Source: an uncultured Lachnospiraceae bacterium
GTDB lineage: Bacteria > Bacillota > Clostridia > Lachnospirales > Lachnospiraceae
Assembly: GCA_910578475.1 (NCBI GenBank)
Contig: CAJTRK010000005.1
Span: 84,302 to 148,301 of the forward strand
DNA: 64,000 nt
Direction of reading: 5' to 3'
Within the stretch, counting starts at the first letter, position 1. Each line of letters begins with the position of its first letter. Position numbers and translations under genes: made by a program. The notes below the pieces were generated by a model. The model saw only the letters and a program-made list of their open reading frames with translations, had not been told where the DNA came from and did not search any database. Below are positions 16,781 to 26,195 of the stretch, one piece after another.

Positions 16781-17278
16781 TCAGTCATATTCGATTTCCC
16801 GTTTATCGAGAAAACGTCCCATCGCTTTATCCCATAGTTCATCGGCGCTTTTATCCAGAAGGAAAGTATGGAAAGAAGTGCCGGTGACAAGCGTCAGTCC
16901 GGTTTCATCATATTTTATTGTAAGAACGAAAGCTTTTATCTGCTGCGGCGTAATGCCGGTATCGCCGTCTTTCAGTATGGAAGGAACGTAATCCGGTATG
17001 AGGTGGAGCACGAATTTGAAGGCGCAGGGGGTCCTGCGTCCCTTAATCAGAGAATAGCAGACCGGCCGGAGCTTTTTCCATTCGGTAAATTCATAAGGCC
17101 GTATTTCTTTGTCTTCCCATTCTTCTGTCGTATAAAACGCTTTGTTCTGGCGTCCGTCTATCAGAAACGTGTTATAGGTGCTGACGGAGGCCTCTTCCAC
17201 AAGAAAAGAGTCGAAAGATTCGGTCGTCAGAAATTTTCCCATAAAGTGTTTGACATTTTTAATCTTGTAAGAAATCAT
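16781..17278 (-). CDS. DUF5721 family protein
   Basis: About 165 residues from MISYKIKNVKHFMGKFL; an upstream in-frame ATG at 17314 adds 12 unconserved residues. Segments such as FLIDGRQNKAFYTTEE, PYEFTEWKKLRPVCYSLIKG and FVLTIKYDETGLTLVTGTS are typical of a short soluble protein common in Lachnospiraceae (DUF5721). No catalytic motif or membrane span is seen. Function unknown; it converges on the sigma operon. Confidence 0.7.
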   Translation of the reverse strand: MISYKIKNVKHFMGKFLTTESFDSFLVEEASVSTYNTFLIDGRQNKAFYTTEEWEDKEIRPYEFTEWKKLRPVCYSLIKGRRTPCAFKFVLHLIPDYVPSILKDGDTGITPQQIKAFVLTIKYDETGLTLVTGTSFHTFLLDKSADELWDKAMGRFLDKREIEYD

Positions 17279-17429
17279 TGTTACTCCCATCTGTCTGTTT
17301 TCACAGACGTCCATACATTCCTTCTATTCTAAACATATTTTGTATGTTCTTGTCAATTGCATTCTCATATTCTGGCCTTCCGGGAATTATTCGAAGAGGA
17401 AGAAACGGATTAATTTATGGAAAACCCTA

Positions 17430-17459
17430 TTTACAGAACATGGCAACTCGTGTTATCAT
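17430..17459 (+). promoter_or_regulatory. Sigma-A promoter of the DegV gene
   Basis: TTTACA (17430-17435), 18-bp spacer, TATCAT (17454-17459), about 40 bases before the DegV start. Confidence 0.55.
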
Positions 17460-17500
17460 AAGTAGTAATTAAAACCATATGGAATAGTTGCGGAGGCCTT

Positions 17501-18337
17501 ATGAAGTACAAGATTGTAGTAGACAGTTGTTGTGAATTACCGGAAGAGTACAGCCATGACGAGCGGTTTGCGTTCATACCGTTAGGACTGGAAGTGGGCG
17601 ATTATCAAATTTTGGATGACGAGAACTTTGACCAGGCGGAATTTCTTGCGCAGGTGGCGGTATGTCCAATCTGCCCGAAATCATCCTGCCCGTCGCCCGA
17701 GAAGTATATGGAGGCTTATCGCACAGAGGCGGAGAACATTTTTGTAATTACGTTGTCCGCACAGCTGAGCGGCAGCTATAACAGCGCCGTGCTTGGCAAA
17801 AATCTGTATCATGAACAATACGGGGAGAAAAATATTTTTATCCTCGATTCGGAGTCGGCGAGCAGCGGTGAGACACAGTATGCGCTGAAAGCGATGGAAC
17901 TCCAGGAAAAAGGGCTTTCCTTTGAAGATACCGTGAAAGAACTGGAAGCTTTTCGGGAAGAGATGAAGACTTATTTTATTCTCGATAATCTGGAAACGCT
18001 GCGAAAGAACGGCAGATTAACCGGTGTGAAGGCGATGGTCGTTTCCACGCTGAATATTAAGCCGATTATGTATGGAGACCACGGCGTTATCAAACAGAAG
18101 AGCCAGGCGGTCGGCATGAAGAAAGCAATCATCAAACTGGCGAACATTATGGTATCGGAAGTGCCTGATATGAAGGACAGGACTTTAATCATATCCCATT
18201 GTAACTGTCCGGACAGAGCCGCTTTTGTAAAAAAAGAACTGCTTGCCAGAACGGAAGTGAAAAATATTATCGTGATGGATACGGCCGGTATCAGCAGCAT
18301 GTACGCAAATGACGGCGGGATTATCGTGACGATTTGA
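17501..18337 (+). CDS. DegV family fatty-acid-binding protein
   Basis: A 278-residue protein at the usual family length. The DegV signatures are IVVDSCCELPEEY at the N-terminus, the CPKSSCPSPEKYMEAY loop, VITLSAQLSGSYNSA and LDSESASSGE. Family members bind long-chain fatty acids and in Gram-positives (as FakB) present them to the FakA kinase; no fakA is present here. It has its own promoter and downstream hairpin, so is probably monocistronic. Confidence 0.92.
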   Translation: MKYKIVVDSCCELPEEYSHDERFAFIPLGLEVGDYQILDDENFDQAEFLAQVAVCPICPKSSCPSPEKYMEAYRTEAENIFVITLSAQLSGSYNSAVLGKNLYHEQYGEKNIFILDSESASSGETQYALKAMELQEKGLSFEDTVKELEAFREEMKTYFILDNLETLRKNGRLTGVKAMVVSTLNIKPIMYGDHGVIKQKSQAVGMKKAIIKLANIMVSEVPDMKDRTLIISHCNCPDRAAFVKKELLARTEVKNIIVMDTAGISSMYANDGGIIVTI

Positions 18338-18468
18338 TTCCAGCGGGTAACGAGCCAGGTGGCTGCTTACAGGCATTTAACGACTGCCGCGGAGGGTTGA
18401 CTGCGGGCAGTATTTCTGAAAAGACAGAATCCGTGATAGAAATGAAATATTGGAAAATCCGGTTGGAA

Positions 18469-18506
18469 CAAGGCTGTGGCGTTTGATGAACACCACGGCT
18501 TTTTCT
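18469..18506 (+). terminator. Terminator downstream of the DegV gene
   Basis: Imperfect hairpin AGGCTGTGGCGTTT / AACACCACGGCTT with a GATG loop, followed by TTTTCTTTCC. Confidence 0.55.
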
Positions 18507-18613
18507 TTCCTTTTCTGCTGTAAAAAGGGGCTGTTACAAATCTGGTGCATATGTTATAGTAATACTGTCTATATACATTTCATTTCTTACAAAGGGGATA
18601 TCACGGAAGTTCT

Positions 18614-21529
18614 ATGAAAAAGAATAAAAGATTGTTGAAAATGATTCTTTCGATTGCTGTCATAGTAATCTTATCGGCCGCAGGCATCTTTTACCATATC
18701 GGAGAAATACAGGAGTCGCTCTGGAACCAGACCGTTTCGGAAATTCTGGAGGTGACTTCTCAGGGAGGTCATGCGTTCGAAGTCTATATTGAAAAGGATT
18801 TACAGATTCTGACAAGAGTTGCGAAAGTACTCTCTCAGCGTGTTTCCGACGATGAATTGATGATTGAAAGCACAATGGATATTTTTGCGGATGAAGATAT
18901 CTGTTTTACGGTTGTGGATTTGACGAACGGCATCCTGTACCAGGGGTGCGGCATTACGCCGGAAAAACTGGAGGAAGAACGTATCAAATCGTATGAAGCG
19001 GTTCCGGAAAGCGGACTGTTGGAACCATATGTGGATGAATATACCGGACAGCGTATGGTCGGCGCTTACAGACGGTTTACTTTTGCGGACGGTGCACAGG
19101 GAATCGTGCAGGTAGGACGGGGGGTTTCCGTAGTGGAAGACGAATTTATGCTGTCCTTTTACGATAATCTGGGCAGCAGTCATATCGTGAATGCCAAAGG
19201 AGACGTGCTTATCTGTTCGCAGCATAAGGATGGAACACATGATGTCACCAATGTGATGGACTCGCTGCGTATGGCCGGGAATGAAGAAGAAGAGATACAG
19301 CATGTCTGTGACAGTATGGAGCGGAAGGAAGAAGGGGTCACCCGGTTCTTCTTCCGGGATGAAGAACATGTTTTTGCCTATACGCCGATTGAGGGTTCCG
19401 ACGGCTGGTATGTTTTCGTCATCATACCGGACTCTGTGATTATGAAAAATGCCAATGATATATTAAAAAGTTCTCAGACTTTTATCTTTCTGTTTTCGGG
19501 CATTTTTATCATGGCCGGGCTGTTCATATATATGGGGCAGCATTCACATCGCAGACTGATGGAAAAGGAAGGCGACTTAAAGTACAGAGAACAGTTATTC
19601 AGCATTCTTGCCAATAATACGAATGATGTGTTTCTGATGTTTACAACGGATGATTATACAATCGAGTATATCAGCCCGAACGTGGAGAGGGTGCTTGGCA
19701 TACCGCAGGAAGAGGCCAGAAAGGACATCGGGCTGTTAAATAAATTCCAGATTTGCGACAGGGAAAAGGTGAACGGTCAGATAGAAGAACTGGATGCTGA
19801 AGGTTCCGTGTCCTATGAAGGAGAGTGGATTCATAAAAAGAGCGGAGAGCGCCGATGGTTCAGAGGGACAGTTTACATAACATCCGTTAATGATTCAAAA
19901 CGGTATGTGGCAGTCCTGTCGGACCGGACGCAGGAGCGGCAGAATCAGCAGACACTGACGGAAGCGCTGGAAATTGCCAAATCCGCGAATGAATCCAAGA
20001 GTGTCTTTTTAAGCAATATGAGTCATGATATCCGTACGCCGATGAACGCGATTGTGGGATTTTCCGCGCTTATGCAGCGGGATGCCAATAATCCGGATAA
20101 GGTTCGGGAATATACAAGGAAGATAGCGTCGTCAAGCCAGCATTTACTCGGGCTGATTAACGACGTGCTGGATATGAGTAAAATCGAGAGCGGAAAGACC
20201 ACGCTGAACATATCGGAAATCAGTCTGGCACAGCTTGTAGAAGAACTGATGTCGATGATGCAGCCGCAGGCTAAGGCAAAGCATCAGGATTTCAAGATAT
20301 ATGTCCGGGATATCTGCAATGAGGAAGTGCTTGGAGACCGGCTTCGAATCAATCAGATTTTGATAAACATCATTTCCAATGCGCTGAAATATACGCCCGA
20401 AAACGGAAAGGTGGAAATGACCGTAATGCAGCTTCCGCAGCGCGCGAAAAATTTCGGGCTTTTCCGCTTTATCATCAGCGATAACGGAATCGGCATGTCC
20501 AAAGAATACCTGGAAACGATTTTCCAGCCGTTCAGCCGCGAGACGACCAAAAAGACGCTCGGCATTCAGGGAACGGGACTCGGTATGGCGATTACCAAAA
20601 ATCTGGTGGACCTGATGGGCGGCACAATCGAAGTAAAAAGCGAACTCGACAAAGGAAGCGTTTTTACGCTGGATTTGGAACTGCGTATCAGAGAAGGAGA
20701 GATAGACCCGGAATTCTGGCAGAAACATGGACTTACCAGACTTCTCGTTGTGGATGACGAGGAGGATATCTGTAAGGGAATCCGGTATGCCATGGCGGAT
20801 ACCGGCGTTCAAATCGAATATGCGCCGGGCGGTCTGCCCGCCGTTGCTATGGCGCAGAAAGCGCAGGATGAAGGGAACGGTTATAATTTGATGCTGATTG
20901 ACTGGCAGATGCCGGATATCAACGGCATCGAGACTGCCCGCCGCATCAGGAAGATAGTGCCTTCCGATGTGCCGATTATGATATTGTCCGCATATGACCT
21001 GAGTGAAGTCGAGGAGGAGGGCATTGAAGCGGGAATTGACGGATTCATGCCAAAACCGTTTTTCCTGAGTAACTTCAGGAATCTTGTGGATAATCTGAAA
21101 ACGCACCATAACACAAAAGAAGAATCCGAAGAGCAGGATGATGTTCTTTCCGGAAAGCGCATTCTTGCCGCGGAAGATATCGACCTGAACGTGGAAATTC
21201 TGATGGAACTGTTAAAGATGGCGGGGGCGGAATGCGAATGGGCGAAAGACGGAAGAGAAGCGGTCGAAAAGTTTGAACAGTCTGTTCCGGGATATTATGA
21301 TTTGATTCTGATGGATGTTCAGATGCCTGTCATGAACGGTTACGACGCGACGAAAGCCATACGGCAGAGCGGACATTCACAGGCAGAGACCGTGCCGATA
21401 ATCGCCATGACGGCCAACGCGTTTTCCGAAGACGTAAAAGATGCGCTCGACGCCGGCATGAATGCCCATGTTGCCAAGCCGATTGATATGGAGCAGCTGA
21501 AAGCGGCGGCGAGGGAAGTATTCGGATAA
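18614..21529 (+). CDS. Hybrid sensor histidine kinase with two receiver domains
   Basis: A 971-residue membrane sensor. Order: membrane span (about 9-27), extracytoplasmic Cache-like region (30-285), second span (FIFLFSGIFIMAGLFIYM, about 292-310), PAS (325-440), and HisKA with the phospho-acceptor His471 (NMSHDIRTPMNAI). HATPase follows (NALKYTPENG, SDNGIGM, GTGLGMAITKNLVDLMGG), then two receivers: LLVVDDEED...MLIDWQMPD and ILAAEDIDLN...ILMDVQMPVMNG. No output gene or separate Hpt protein is adjacent, so the target is unknown. Strong terminator follows. Confidence 0.92.
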   Translation: MKKNKRLLKMILSIAVIVILSAAGIFYHIGEIQESLWNQTVSEILEVTSQGGHAFEVYIEKDLQILTRVAKVLSQRVSDDELMIESTMDIFADEDICFTVVDLTNGILYQGCGITPEKLEEERIKSYEAVPESGLLEPYVDEYTGQRMVGAYRRFTFADGAQGIVQVGRGVSVVEDEFMLSFYDNLGSSHIVNAKGDVLICSQHKDGTHDVTNVMDSLRMAGNEEEEIQHVCDSMERKEEGVTRFFFRDEEHVFAYTPIEGSDGWYVFVIIPDSVIMKNANDILKSSQTFIFLFSGIFIMAGLFIYMGQHSHRRLMEKEGDLKYREQLFSILANNTNDVFLMFTTDDYTIEYISPNVERVLGIPQEEARKDIGLLNKFQICDREKVNGQIEELDAEGSVSYEGEWIHKKSGERRWFRGTVYITSVNDSKRYVAVLSDRTQERQNQQTLTEALEIAKSANESKSVFLSNMSHDIRTPMNAIVGFSALMQRDANNPDKVREYTRKIASSSQHLLGLINDVLDMSKIESGKTTLNISEISLAQLVEELMSMMQPQAKAKHQDFKIYVRDICNEEVLGDRLRINQILINIISNALKYTPENGKVEMTVMQLPQRAKNFGLFRFIISDNGIGMSKEYLETIFQPFSRETTKKTLGIQGTGLGMAITKNLVDLMGGTIEVKSELDKGSVFTLDLELRIREGEIDPEFWQKHGLTRLLVVDDEEDICKGIRYAMADTGVQIEYAPGGLPAVAMAQKAQDEGNGYNLMLIDWQMPDINGIETARRIRKIVPSDVPIMILSAYDLSEVEEEGIEAGIDGFMPKPFFLSNFRNLVDNLKTHHNTKEESEEQDDVLSGKRILAAEDIDLNVEILMELLKMAGAECEWAKDGREAVEKFEQSVPGYYDLILMDVQMPVMNGYDATKAIRQSGHSQAETVPIIAMTANAFSEDVKDALDAGMNAHVAKPIDMEQLKAAAREVFG

Positions 21530-21560
21530 ATCGTATTAATATAATTTCTGGTGTAAAAAA

Positions 21561-21583
21561 GGTCCGCAGCGCGGACCTTTTTT
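21561..21583 (+). terminator. Rho-independent terminator after the hybrid kinase gene
   Basis: Perfect 7-bp stem GGTCCGC/GCGGACC with an AGC loop, then seven T residues, with an A run on the other side. Confidence 0.9.
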
Positions 21584-21624
21584 ATTTCATAGAAAATTGC
21601 TGTAATCGTAGTGGATGCCAGACT

Positions 21625-21648
21625 ATGCAGGCTGCTGAGCCTGCGTTT
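21625..21648. terminator. Second hairpin between convergent genes
   Basis: GCAGGCT-GCTG-AGCCTGC followed by GTTTTTTAT on the plus strand, just before the end of the convergent DUF1294 gene. It reads as a back-up plus-strand terminator. Confidence 0.5.
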
Positions 21649-21649
21649 T

Positions 21650-21943
21650 TTATATTATTGCAAACTGAATCGGCGAATAGATTAAAATGACGATAATCGC
21701 AATCTGAAGGAACAAAATTGCGGGCATTCCGTAGAGGAAATACCAATGTCTTGTCTTATGGTGAAAAAAGTGCATTCCGACCGTCGTTCCAAGACTGCCT
21801 CCGACGAGAGCAATCACGAACAACGTGGATTCCGGAATCCGCCAGGCTCTTTTTCTTGCTTTTCGCTTATCAATTCCCATTATCATAAATCCGGTCAGAT
21901 TGATGATTGCCAGGTAAAGAACAATATAGGAAATAACGCCCAT
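21650..21943 (-). CDS. DUF1294 family membrane protein
   Basis: A 97-residue protein with three hydrophobic spans and the family centre MGIDKRKARKRAWRIPESTL, then ALVGGSLGTTVGMHFFHHKTRHWYF. The conserved D-K-x-x-A and H-K-T residues mark DUF1294. Integral membrane protein of unknown function. It is separated from argG upstream by a 59-bp gap and could be co-transcribed with it. Confidence 0.88.
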   Translation of the reverse strand: MGVISYIVLYLAIINLTGFMIMGIDKRKARKRAWRIPESTLFVIALVGGSLGTTVGMHFFHHKTRHWYFLYGMPAILFLQIAIIVILIYSPIQFAII

Positions 21944-22002
21944 CGGAATCCTCCGTTTCCGTCCAGTCTGTAAGTTTACGGTGCTAAATACTCCATTTGT
22001 AC

Positions 22003-23229
22003 TTAGTTTTTGGAAGCGTCTTCCGCTTCCTGCATTTTCATGGCGCGTACTTTGCTTGCAAGGCCGAAGAGATTGATAAAGCCTTCCGCATCGTGATGGT
22101 CATATAAATCTCCCGTCGTAAAGGAAGCGATGCTTTCGTTATACAAAGAATAGGGAGAAGTCGTACCGGCTTTGATGATATTGCCTTTGTAAAGTTTGAA
22201 TTTCACTTCGCCGGTAACATATTTCTGGGTCGATTCGATAAACGCCTGAACTGCTTCGCGCAGCGGGGTGAACCATTTTCCTTCATATACGATTTGCGCA
22301 AATTTGTTCCCCAGGTCTGCCTTTAACGCATAAGTGTCACGGTCGAGAATCAGTTCTTCCAGCTGCTGGTGCGCTTCATACAGAATCGTTCCGCCGGGCG
22401 TTTCGTATACGCCGCGTGACTTCATGCCGACAACACGGTTTTCTACGATATCGACGATACCGATTCCGTGCTTTCCGCCAAGCTCGTTCAGAACGGCGAT
22501 GATTTCGGATACTTTCATCTTTTTGCCGTTTACGGATGTAGGAATGCCTTTTTCAAAAGTCATGGTCACATATTCGCCTTCTTCGGGGGCTTTTTCCGGT
22601 GTCGTGCCGAGCACTAACAGATGTTCAAAGTTCGGTTCGTTGGCCGGGTCTTCCAGTTCCAGGCCTTCATGACTGATATGCCATAAGTTGCGGTCGCGGC
22701 TGTAACTGCTGTCGGCGGAGAAAGGAAGGTTAATGCCATGCTGACGGCAGTACTCGATTTCCTCCTCCCGGGAATTTAATGTCCATTTCTCATTTCTCCA
22801 GGCAGCGATAATCTTTAAATCGGGAGCAAGCGCTTTGACTGCAAGCTCAAAACGAATCTGGTCGTTTCCTTTGCCGGTTGCGCCGTGGCAGATTGCCGTC
22901 GCGCCTTCTTTGCGCGCAACCTCAACCAGTTTTTTGGCGATAACGGGTCTTGCCATAGAAGTGCCGAGCAGATATTTGTTCTCATAAACGGCATGGGCCT
23001 GTACACAGGGAATGATGAAATCGTCGCAGAATTCATCGGTCAGGTCTTCCACATATAATTTGGAAGCGCCGCTGGATAAAGCTCTTTCCTCCAGTCCGTC
23101 AAGTTCTTCGCCCTGTCCGCAGTTCCCGCAGACACAGATGACTTCGTAATCAAAATTTTCTTTTAACCAGGGGATGATAACCGTCGTATCAAGCCCGCCG
23201 GAATAAGCAAGCACAACTTTTTCCTTCAT
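22003..23229 (-). CDS. argG: Argininosuccinate synthase
   Basis: A 408-residue protein from MKEKVVLAYSGGLDTTV; the frame stays open upstream, but AGGAGGAATT fixes this start. It joins citrulline and aspartate using ATP, the penultimate step of arginine synthesis. Visible motifs are the ATP pyrophosphatase P-loop AYSGGLDTT, ICHGATGKGNDQIRFEL and SRGVYETPGGTIL. It diverges from the GNAT-argJ-argB-argD cluster across an operator region with ArgR-like palindromes. argH is not in the window. Confidence 0.96.
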   Translation of the reverse strand: MKEKVVLAYSGGLDTTVIIPWLKENFDYEVICVCGNCGQGEELDGLEERALSSGASKLYVEDLTDEFCDDFIIPCVQAHAVYENKYLLGTSMARPVIAKKLVEVARKEGATAICHGATGKGNDQIRFELAVKALAPDLKIIAAWRNEKWTLNSREEEIEYCRQHGINLPFSADSSYSRDRNLWHISHEGLELEDPANEPNFEHLLVLGTTPEKAPEEGEYVTMTFEKGIPTSVNGKKMKVSEIIAVLNELGGKHGIGIVDIVENRVVGMKSRGVYETPGGTILYEAHQQLEELILDRDTYALKADLGNKFAQIVYEGKWFTPLREAVQAFIESTQKYVTGEVKFKLYKGNIIKAGTTSPYSLYNESIASFTTGDLYDHHDAEGFINLFGLASKVRAMKMQEAEDASKN

Positions 23230-23349
23230 GATAATTCCTCCAAACTGTAATATTTGTAACGGGTATAAAATGTTCTTCCAACAATATACAACAATCATAA
23301 GAAGAATGCAAGTGTAATTTTATGCAATTTATTAACCTTAAATGGATAT

Positions 23350-23398
23350 TTATTCATAAAAATTGAATAATTATAAAAAAATATTGCATATTATGCAA
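23350..23398. promoter_or_regulatory. argG promoter with ArgR-like operators
   Basis: Minus-strand promoter: TTGCAT (23398-23393), 17-bp spacer, TATAAT (23375-23370). Two palindromes overlap it: TTATTCA-N7-TGAATAA (23350-23370) at the -10 and TTGCAT-N3-ATGCAA (23384-23398) at the -35. The first resembles the known ARG box (TGAATAATTATTCA-type half-sites). The placement predicts repression when arginine is plentiful. Confidence 0.65.
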
Positions 23399-23448
23399 GA
23401 AAGATGTATGATTAGAGCATTCCTTTTCATTTTCCTGTAAGTTCTGTA

Positions 23449-23476
23449 TTGAAAGATGAAAAGAGTATGGTAGAAT
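23449..23476 (+). promoter_or_regulatory. Promoter of the GNAT-argJ-argB unit
   Basis: TTGAAA (23449-23454), 16-bp spacer, TAGAAT (23471-23476). It lies 50 bases from the ArgR-like palindromes, so the divergent units could share regulation. Confidence 0.5.
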
Positions 23477-23534
23477 AAAAAGGTGTAATCTGCCGAAGTA
23501 GTGTCTTTTGGCGGTAGGGAGCGAGGAACATGTT

Positions 23535-23996
23535 ATGATACGGGCAATGACGATAGAAGACTATGATGAGGTGCGCAGCCTCTGGATGACCATTAAAGGT
23601 TTTGGCATAAGAAGCGTGGACGATTCCAGAGAAGGCGTGGAAGCCTTTTTAAAAAGAAACCCGGGATTGAGCGTCGTTGCCGTTGAGGACGGCAGAGTGG
23701 CCGGCTCCATTCTGTGCGGCCACGATGGCAGGAGGGGATGCCTGTATCATGTCTGTGTGGCGGAAAAATACCGGATGCGCGGCCTCGGCAGGGCGATGGT
23801 CGTATTCTGCATGAACGCTCTGAAAGAAGAGCATATTAATAAAGTATCTTTAATTGCGTTTACGAAGAATGACGTCGGAAATGCTTTTTGGAAACAAATA
23901 GGCTGGACAAAAAGGGAAGACTTGAATTATTATGATTTTGTACTGAATGAAGATAATATTACGAAGTTTATTACAGAAGGGGTTGAGAGTTTATGA
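23535..23996 (+). CDS. GNAT-family N-acetyltransferase coupled to argJ
   Basis: About 153 residues from MIRAMTIEDYDEV, preceded by GCGAGGAAC. A typical GNAT fold with the acetyl-CoA loop VAEKYRMRGLGRAMV and a C-terminal NAFWKQIGWTKRED segment. It overlaps argJ by 4 bp (ATGA), the tightest coupling in the cluster, and occupies the place where argC would be expected. A role in acetylating glutamate, or another arginine intermediate, is a reasonable inference but is not proven by sequence. Confidence 0.8.
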   Translation: MIRAMTIEDYDEVRSLWMTIKGFGIRSVDDSREGVEAFLKRNPGLSVVAVEDGRVAGSILCGHDGRRGCLYHVCVAEKYRMRGLGRAMVVFCMNALKEEHINKVSLIAFTKNDVGNAFWKQIGWTKREDLNYYDFVLNEDNITKFITEGVESL

Positions 23997-25216
23997 AGGT
24001 AATTGAAGGCGGTGTGACTGCGGCGCAGGGATTCGAAGCGGCGGGAGTGGAAGCTTCCATCAAATATCAGAACAGAAAGGATATGGCGCTTATTTACAGC
24101 CGGAAGCCATGTGTGGCGGCGGGAGTCTTTACGAGCAATATTGTCAAGGCGGCTCCGGTTATCTGGGATAAAGAGGTGGTAGCGCATTCCCCTTATGCAC
24201 AGGCGGTTATCGCGAATGCGGGGATTGCCAATGCCTGTACGGGCTCTTTGGGATATGAGTGCTGTAAGCAGACTGCACAGGCGGCGGCGGAATATCTGCA
24301 GATTCCGGAAGACGCCGTGCTGGTGGCGTCTACGGGCGTAATCGGCAGACAGATTCCGACCGATAAAATTACGGACGGCGTAAAGAAGCTGGCAGAACAG
24401 AAAGCGGATACGACAGAAGCGGGAAGAATCGCGGCGGAAGCCATCATGACGACGGATACGATTTCCAAGCAGGCGGCCGTTACCTTCGAAGTCGGCGGGA
24501 AGCGCGCGACGCTCGGCGGCATGTGCAAAGGTTCCGGCATGATTCATCCGGATATGTGCACCATGCTCGGTTTTCTGACGACGGATATTGCGATTTCCAA
24601 AGAGCTGCTTCAGGAGGCTCTGCGGGAAAATGTTGTCGATACCTTCAATATGATATCGGTGGACGGAGACACTTCCACAAATGACACACTTGTCATATTG
24701 GCAAACGGTATGGCGGAAAATCCGGAAATCACATCGAAAAACGAAGATTATGAGAAATTCCGGGAAGCGCTGAATTATGTGAATACGACGCTTGCAAGAA
24801 TGATGGCGGGAGACGGCGAGGGCGCTACGGCGCTTTTTGAAACGAAAGTCGTTCATGCGAAGACAAAAGAAGACGCCCGTAAACTGAGTAAATCCGTTAT
24901 CTGCTCCAGCCTGAGCAAGGCGGCGGTGTTCGGCCATGATGCGAACTGCGGAAGATTTTTGTGCGCGCTCGGTTATGCGGGAGTGGAATTTGACCCGAAT
25001 CATCTGGATGTTTTCCTGGAAAGCGAAGACAGGAGTCTTCTGGTTTACCGGGACGGCAACGTGACGGATTACAGCGAGGAAGAAGCAACGCAGATTCTTT
25101 CCGCGCCGGAAGTGCGTGTTCTTGTGGATATGAAGGAAGGCGAGGGGGAAGCGACCGCATGGGGCTGCGACCTGACGTATGATTATGTGAAGATTAACGC
25201 GGATTACCGCAGCTGA
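23993..25216 (+). CDS. argJ: Glutamate N-acetyltransferase / ornithine acetyltransferase
   Basis: A 407-residue protein of usual length. ArgJ recycles the acetyl group from acetylornithine to glutamate; bifunctional members also use acetyl-CoA. The self-cleavage site reads KGSGMIHPDMCTMLGF, with the nucleophilic Thr conserved and Cys rather than the common Ala before it. VTAAQGFEAAGVEASIK and the C-terminal CDLTYDYVKINADYRS are further signatures. It is translationally coupled to the GNAT gene. Confidence 0.96.
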   Translation: MKVIEGGVTAAQGFEAAGVEASIKYQNRKDMALIYSRKPCVAAGVFTSNIVKAAPVIWDKEVVAHSPYAQAVIANAGIANACTGSLGYECCKQTAQAAAEYLQIPEDAVLVASTGVIGRQIPTDKITDGVKKLAEQKADTTEAGRIAAEAIMTTDTISKQAAVTFEVGGKRATLGGMCKGSGMIHPDMCTMLGFLTTDIAISKELLQEALRENVVDTFNMISVDGDTSTNDTLVILANGMAENPEITSKNEDYEKFREALNYVNTTLARMMAGDGEGATALFETKVVHAKTKEDARKLSKSVICSSLSKAAVFGHDANCGRFLCALGYAGVEFDPNHLDVFLESEDRSLLVYRDGNVTDYSEEEATQILSAPEVRVLVDMKEGEGEATAWGCDLTYDYVKINADYRS

Positions 25217-25277
25217 AAATAAAGACGCACAGTGCGGGATATCAAGATGGCATTCTGCCGGGACGGTGAAAGAACAG

Positions 25278-25310
25278 GCAGGCTGAGAGAAAGGCATGGT
25301 TATTGAAATG
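25278..25310 (+). promoter_or_regulatory. Shared start-codon leader, copy A (argB)
   Basis: GCAGGCTGAGAGAAAGG, then CATGGTTAT, then a few variable bases and ATG at 25308. One of seven near-identical leaders placed directly on start codons in this window. Confidence 0.75.
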
Positions 25311-26192
25311 GAACAGAAGGAAATGAGCCAGATTCTGGGAAAAGCCGAAGTATTAATCGAGGCGCTTCCCTATATACAGAAATTTAACCGAAAGATAATC
25401 GTTGTGAAGTATGGCGGAAGCGCCATGAGCAACGAGGAGCTTCAGAAAAATGTCATCAAAGACGTTACCCTTCTGAAACTGGTAGGGTTTAAACCGATTA
25501 TCGTTCACGGCGGCGGCAAGGAAATCAGCCGTTGGGTCGGTAAAGTAGGGATGGAGGCAAAATTTGTCAACGGACTGCGCGTGACGGATGCCGATACGAT
25601 GGAAATCGCGGAGATGGTCTTAAATAAAGTCAATAAGAGCCTTGTCAGCATGGTACAGGAGCTTGGCGTAAAGGCGGTCGGCATCAGCGGTAAGGACGGC
25701 GGCCTTCTGGAATGTGACAAAAAGTATGCCGGCGGGCAGGATATCGGTTTTGTCGGGGATATCAAAAATGTCAATCCGAAAGTCTTATACGACCTGCTGG
25801 AAAAGGATTTTCTGCCCATCGTTGCGCCAATCGGACTGGATGAGCATTTTCAGACGTATAATATCAATGCCGATGACGCGGCGTGCGCGATTGCAAAGGC
25901 AGTTTCCGCAGAAAAACTGGCCTTTTTGACGGACATCGAGGGGCTTTACCGGGATATTGAAGATAAATCCACTTTTATTTCCAGACTGACGGCGGCACAG
26001 GCGGAAGAACTGATTCAGGAAGGCTGTATCGGCGGCGGCATGCTGCCGAAACTGACGAACTGTACCGATGCGATTCGGGAAGGCGTAAACAGGGTACATA
26101 TTCTGGACGGACGGATTCCGCACTGTCTGCTGCTTGAGATTTTCACCAATCACGGAATCGGCACGGCAATCATCGCGGATGACGAAGTGTGA
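25308..26192 (+). CDS. argB: Acetylglutamate kinase
   Basis: A 294-residue protein that phosphorylates N-acetylglutamate, the second step of arginine synthesis. Family motifs are VVKYGGSAM, IIVHGGGKEIS, VNGLRVTD and GGMLPKLTNC. The in-frame ATG at 25296 lies inside the shared leader, whose second ATG (25308) is the one present in all copies, so I start there. The N-terminal helix (EMSQILGKAEVLIEALPYI) is like that of arginine-sensitive hexameric enzymes, so feedback inhibition is likely. A hairpin follows the gene. Confidence 0.95.
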   Translation: MEQKEMSQILGKAEVLIEALPYIQKFNRKIIVVKYGGSAMSNEELQKNVIKDVTLLKLVGFKPIIVHGGGKEISRWVGKVGMEAKFVNGLRVTDADTMEIAEMVLNKVNKSLVSMVQELGVKAVGISGKDGGLLECDKKYAGGQDIGFVGDIKNVNPKVLYDLLEKDFLPIVAPIGLDEHFQTYNINADDAACAIAKAVSAEKLAFLTDIEGLYRDIEDKSTFISRLTAAQAEELIQEGCIGGGMLPKLTNCTDAIREGVNRVHILDGRIPHCLLLEIFTNHGIGTAIIADDEV

Positions 26193-26195
26193 GAA

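Noticed and set aside
23930..25297. 455-codon minus-strand ORF
   Set aside because: Antisense shadow of argJ; argJ has all family motifs, the shadow has none.
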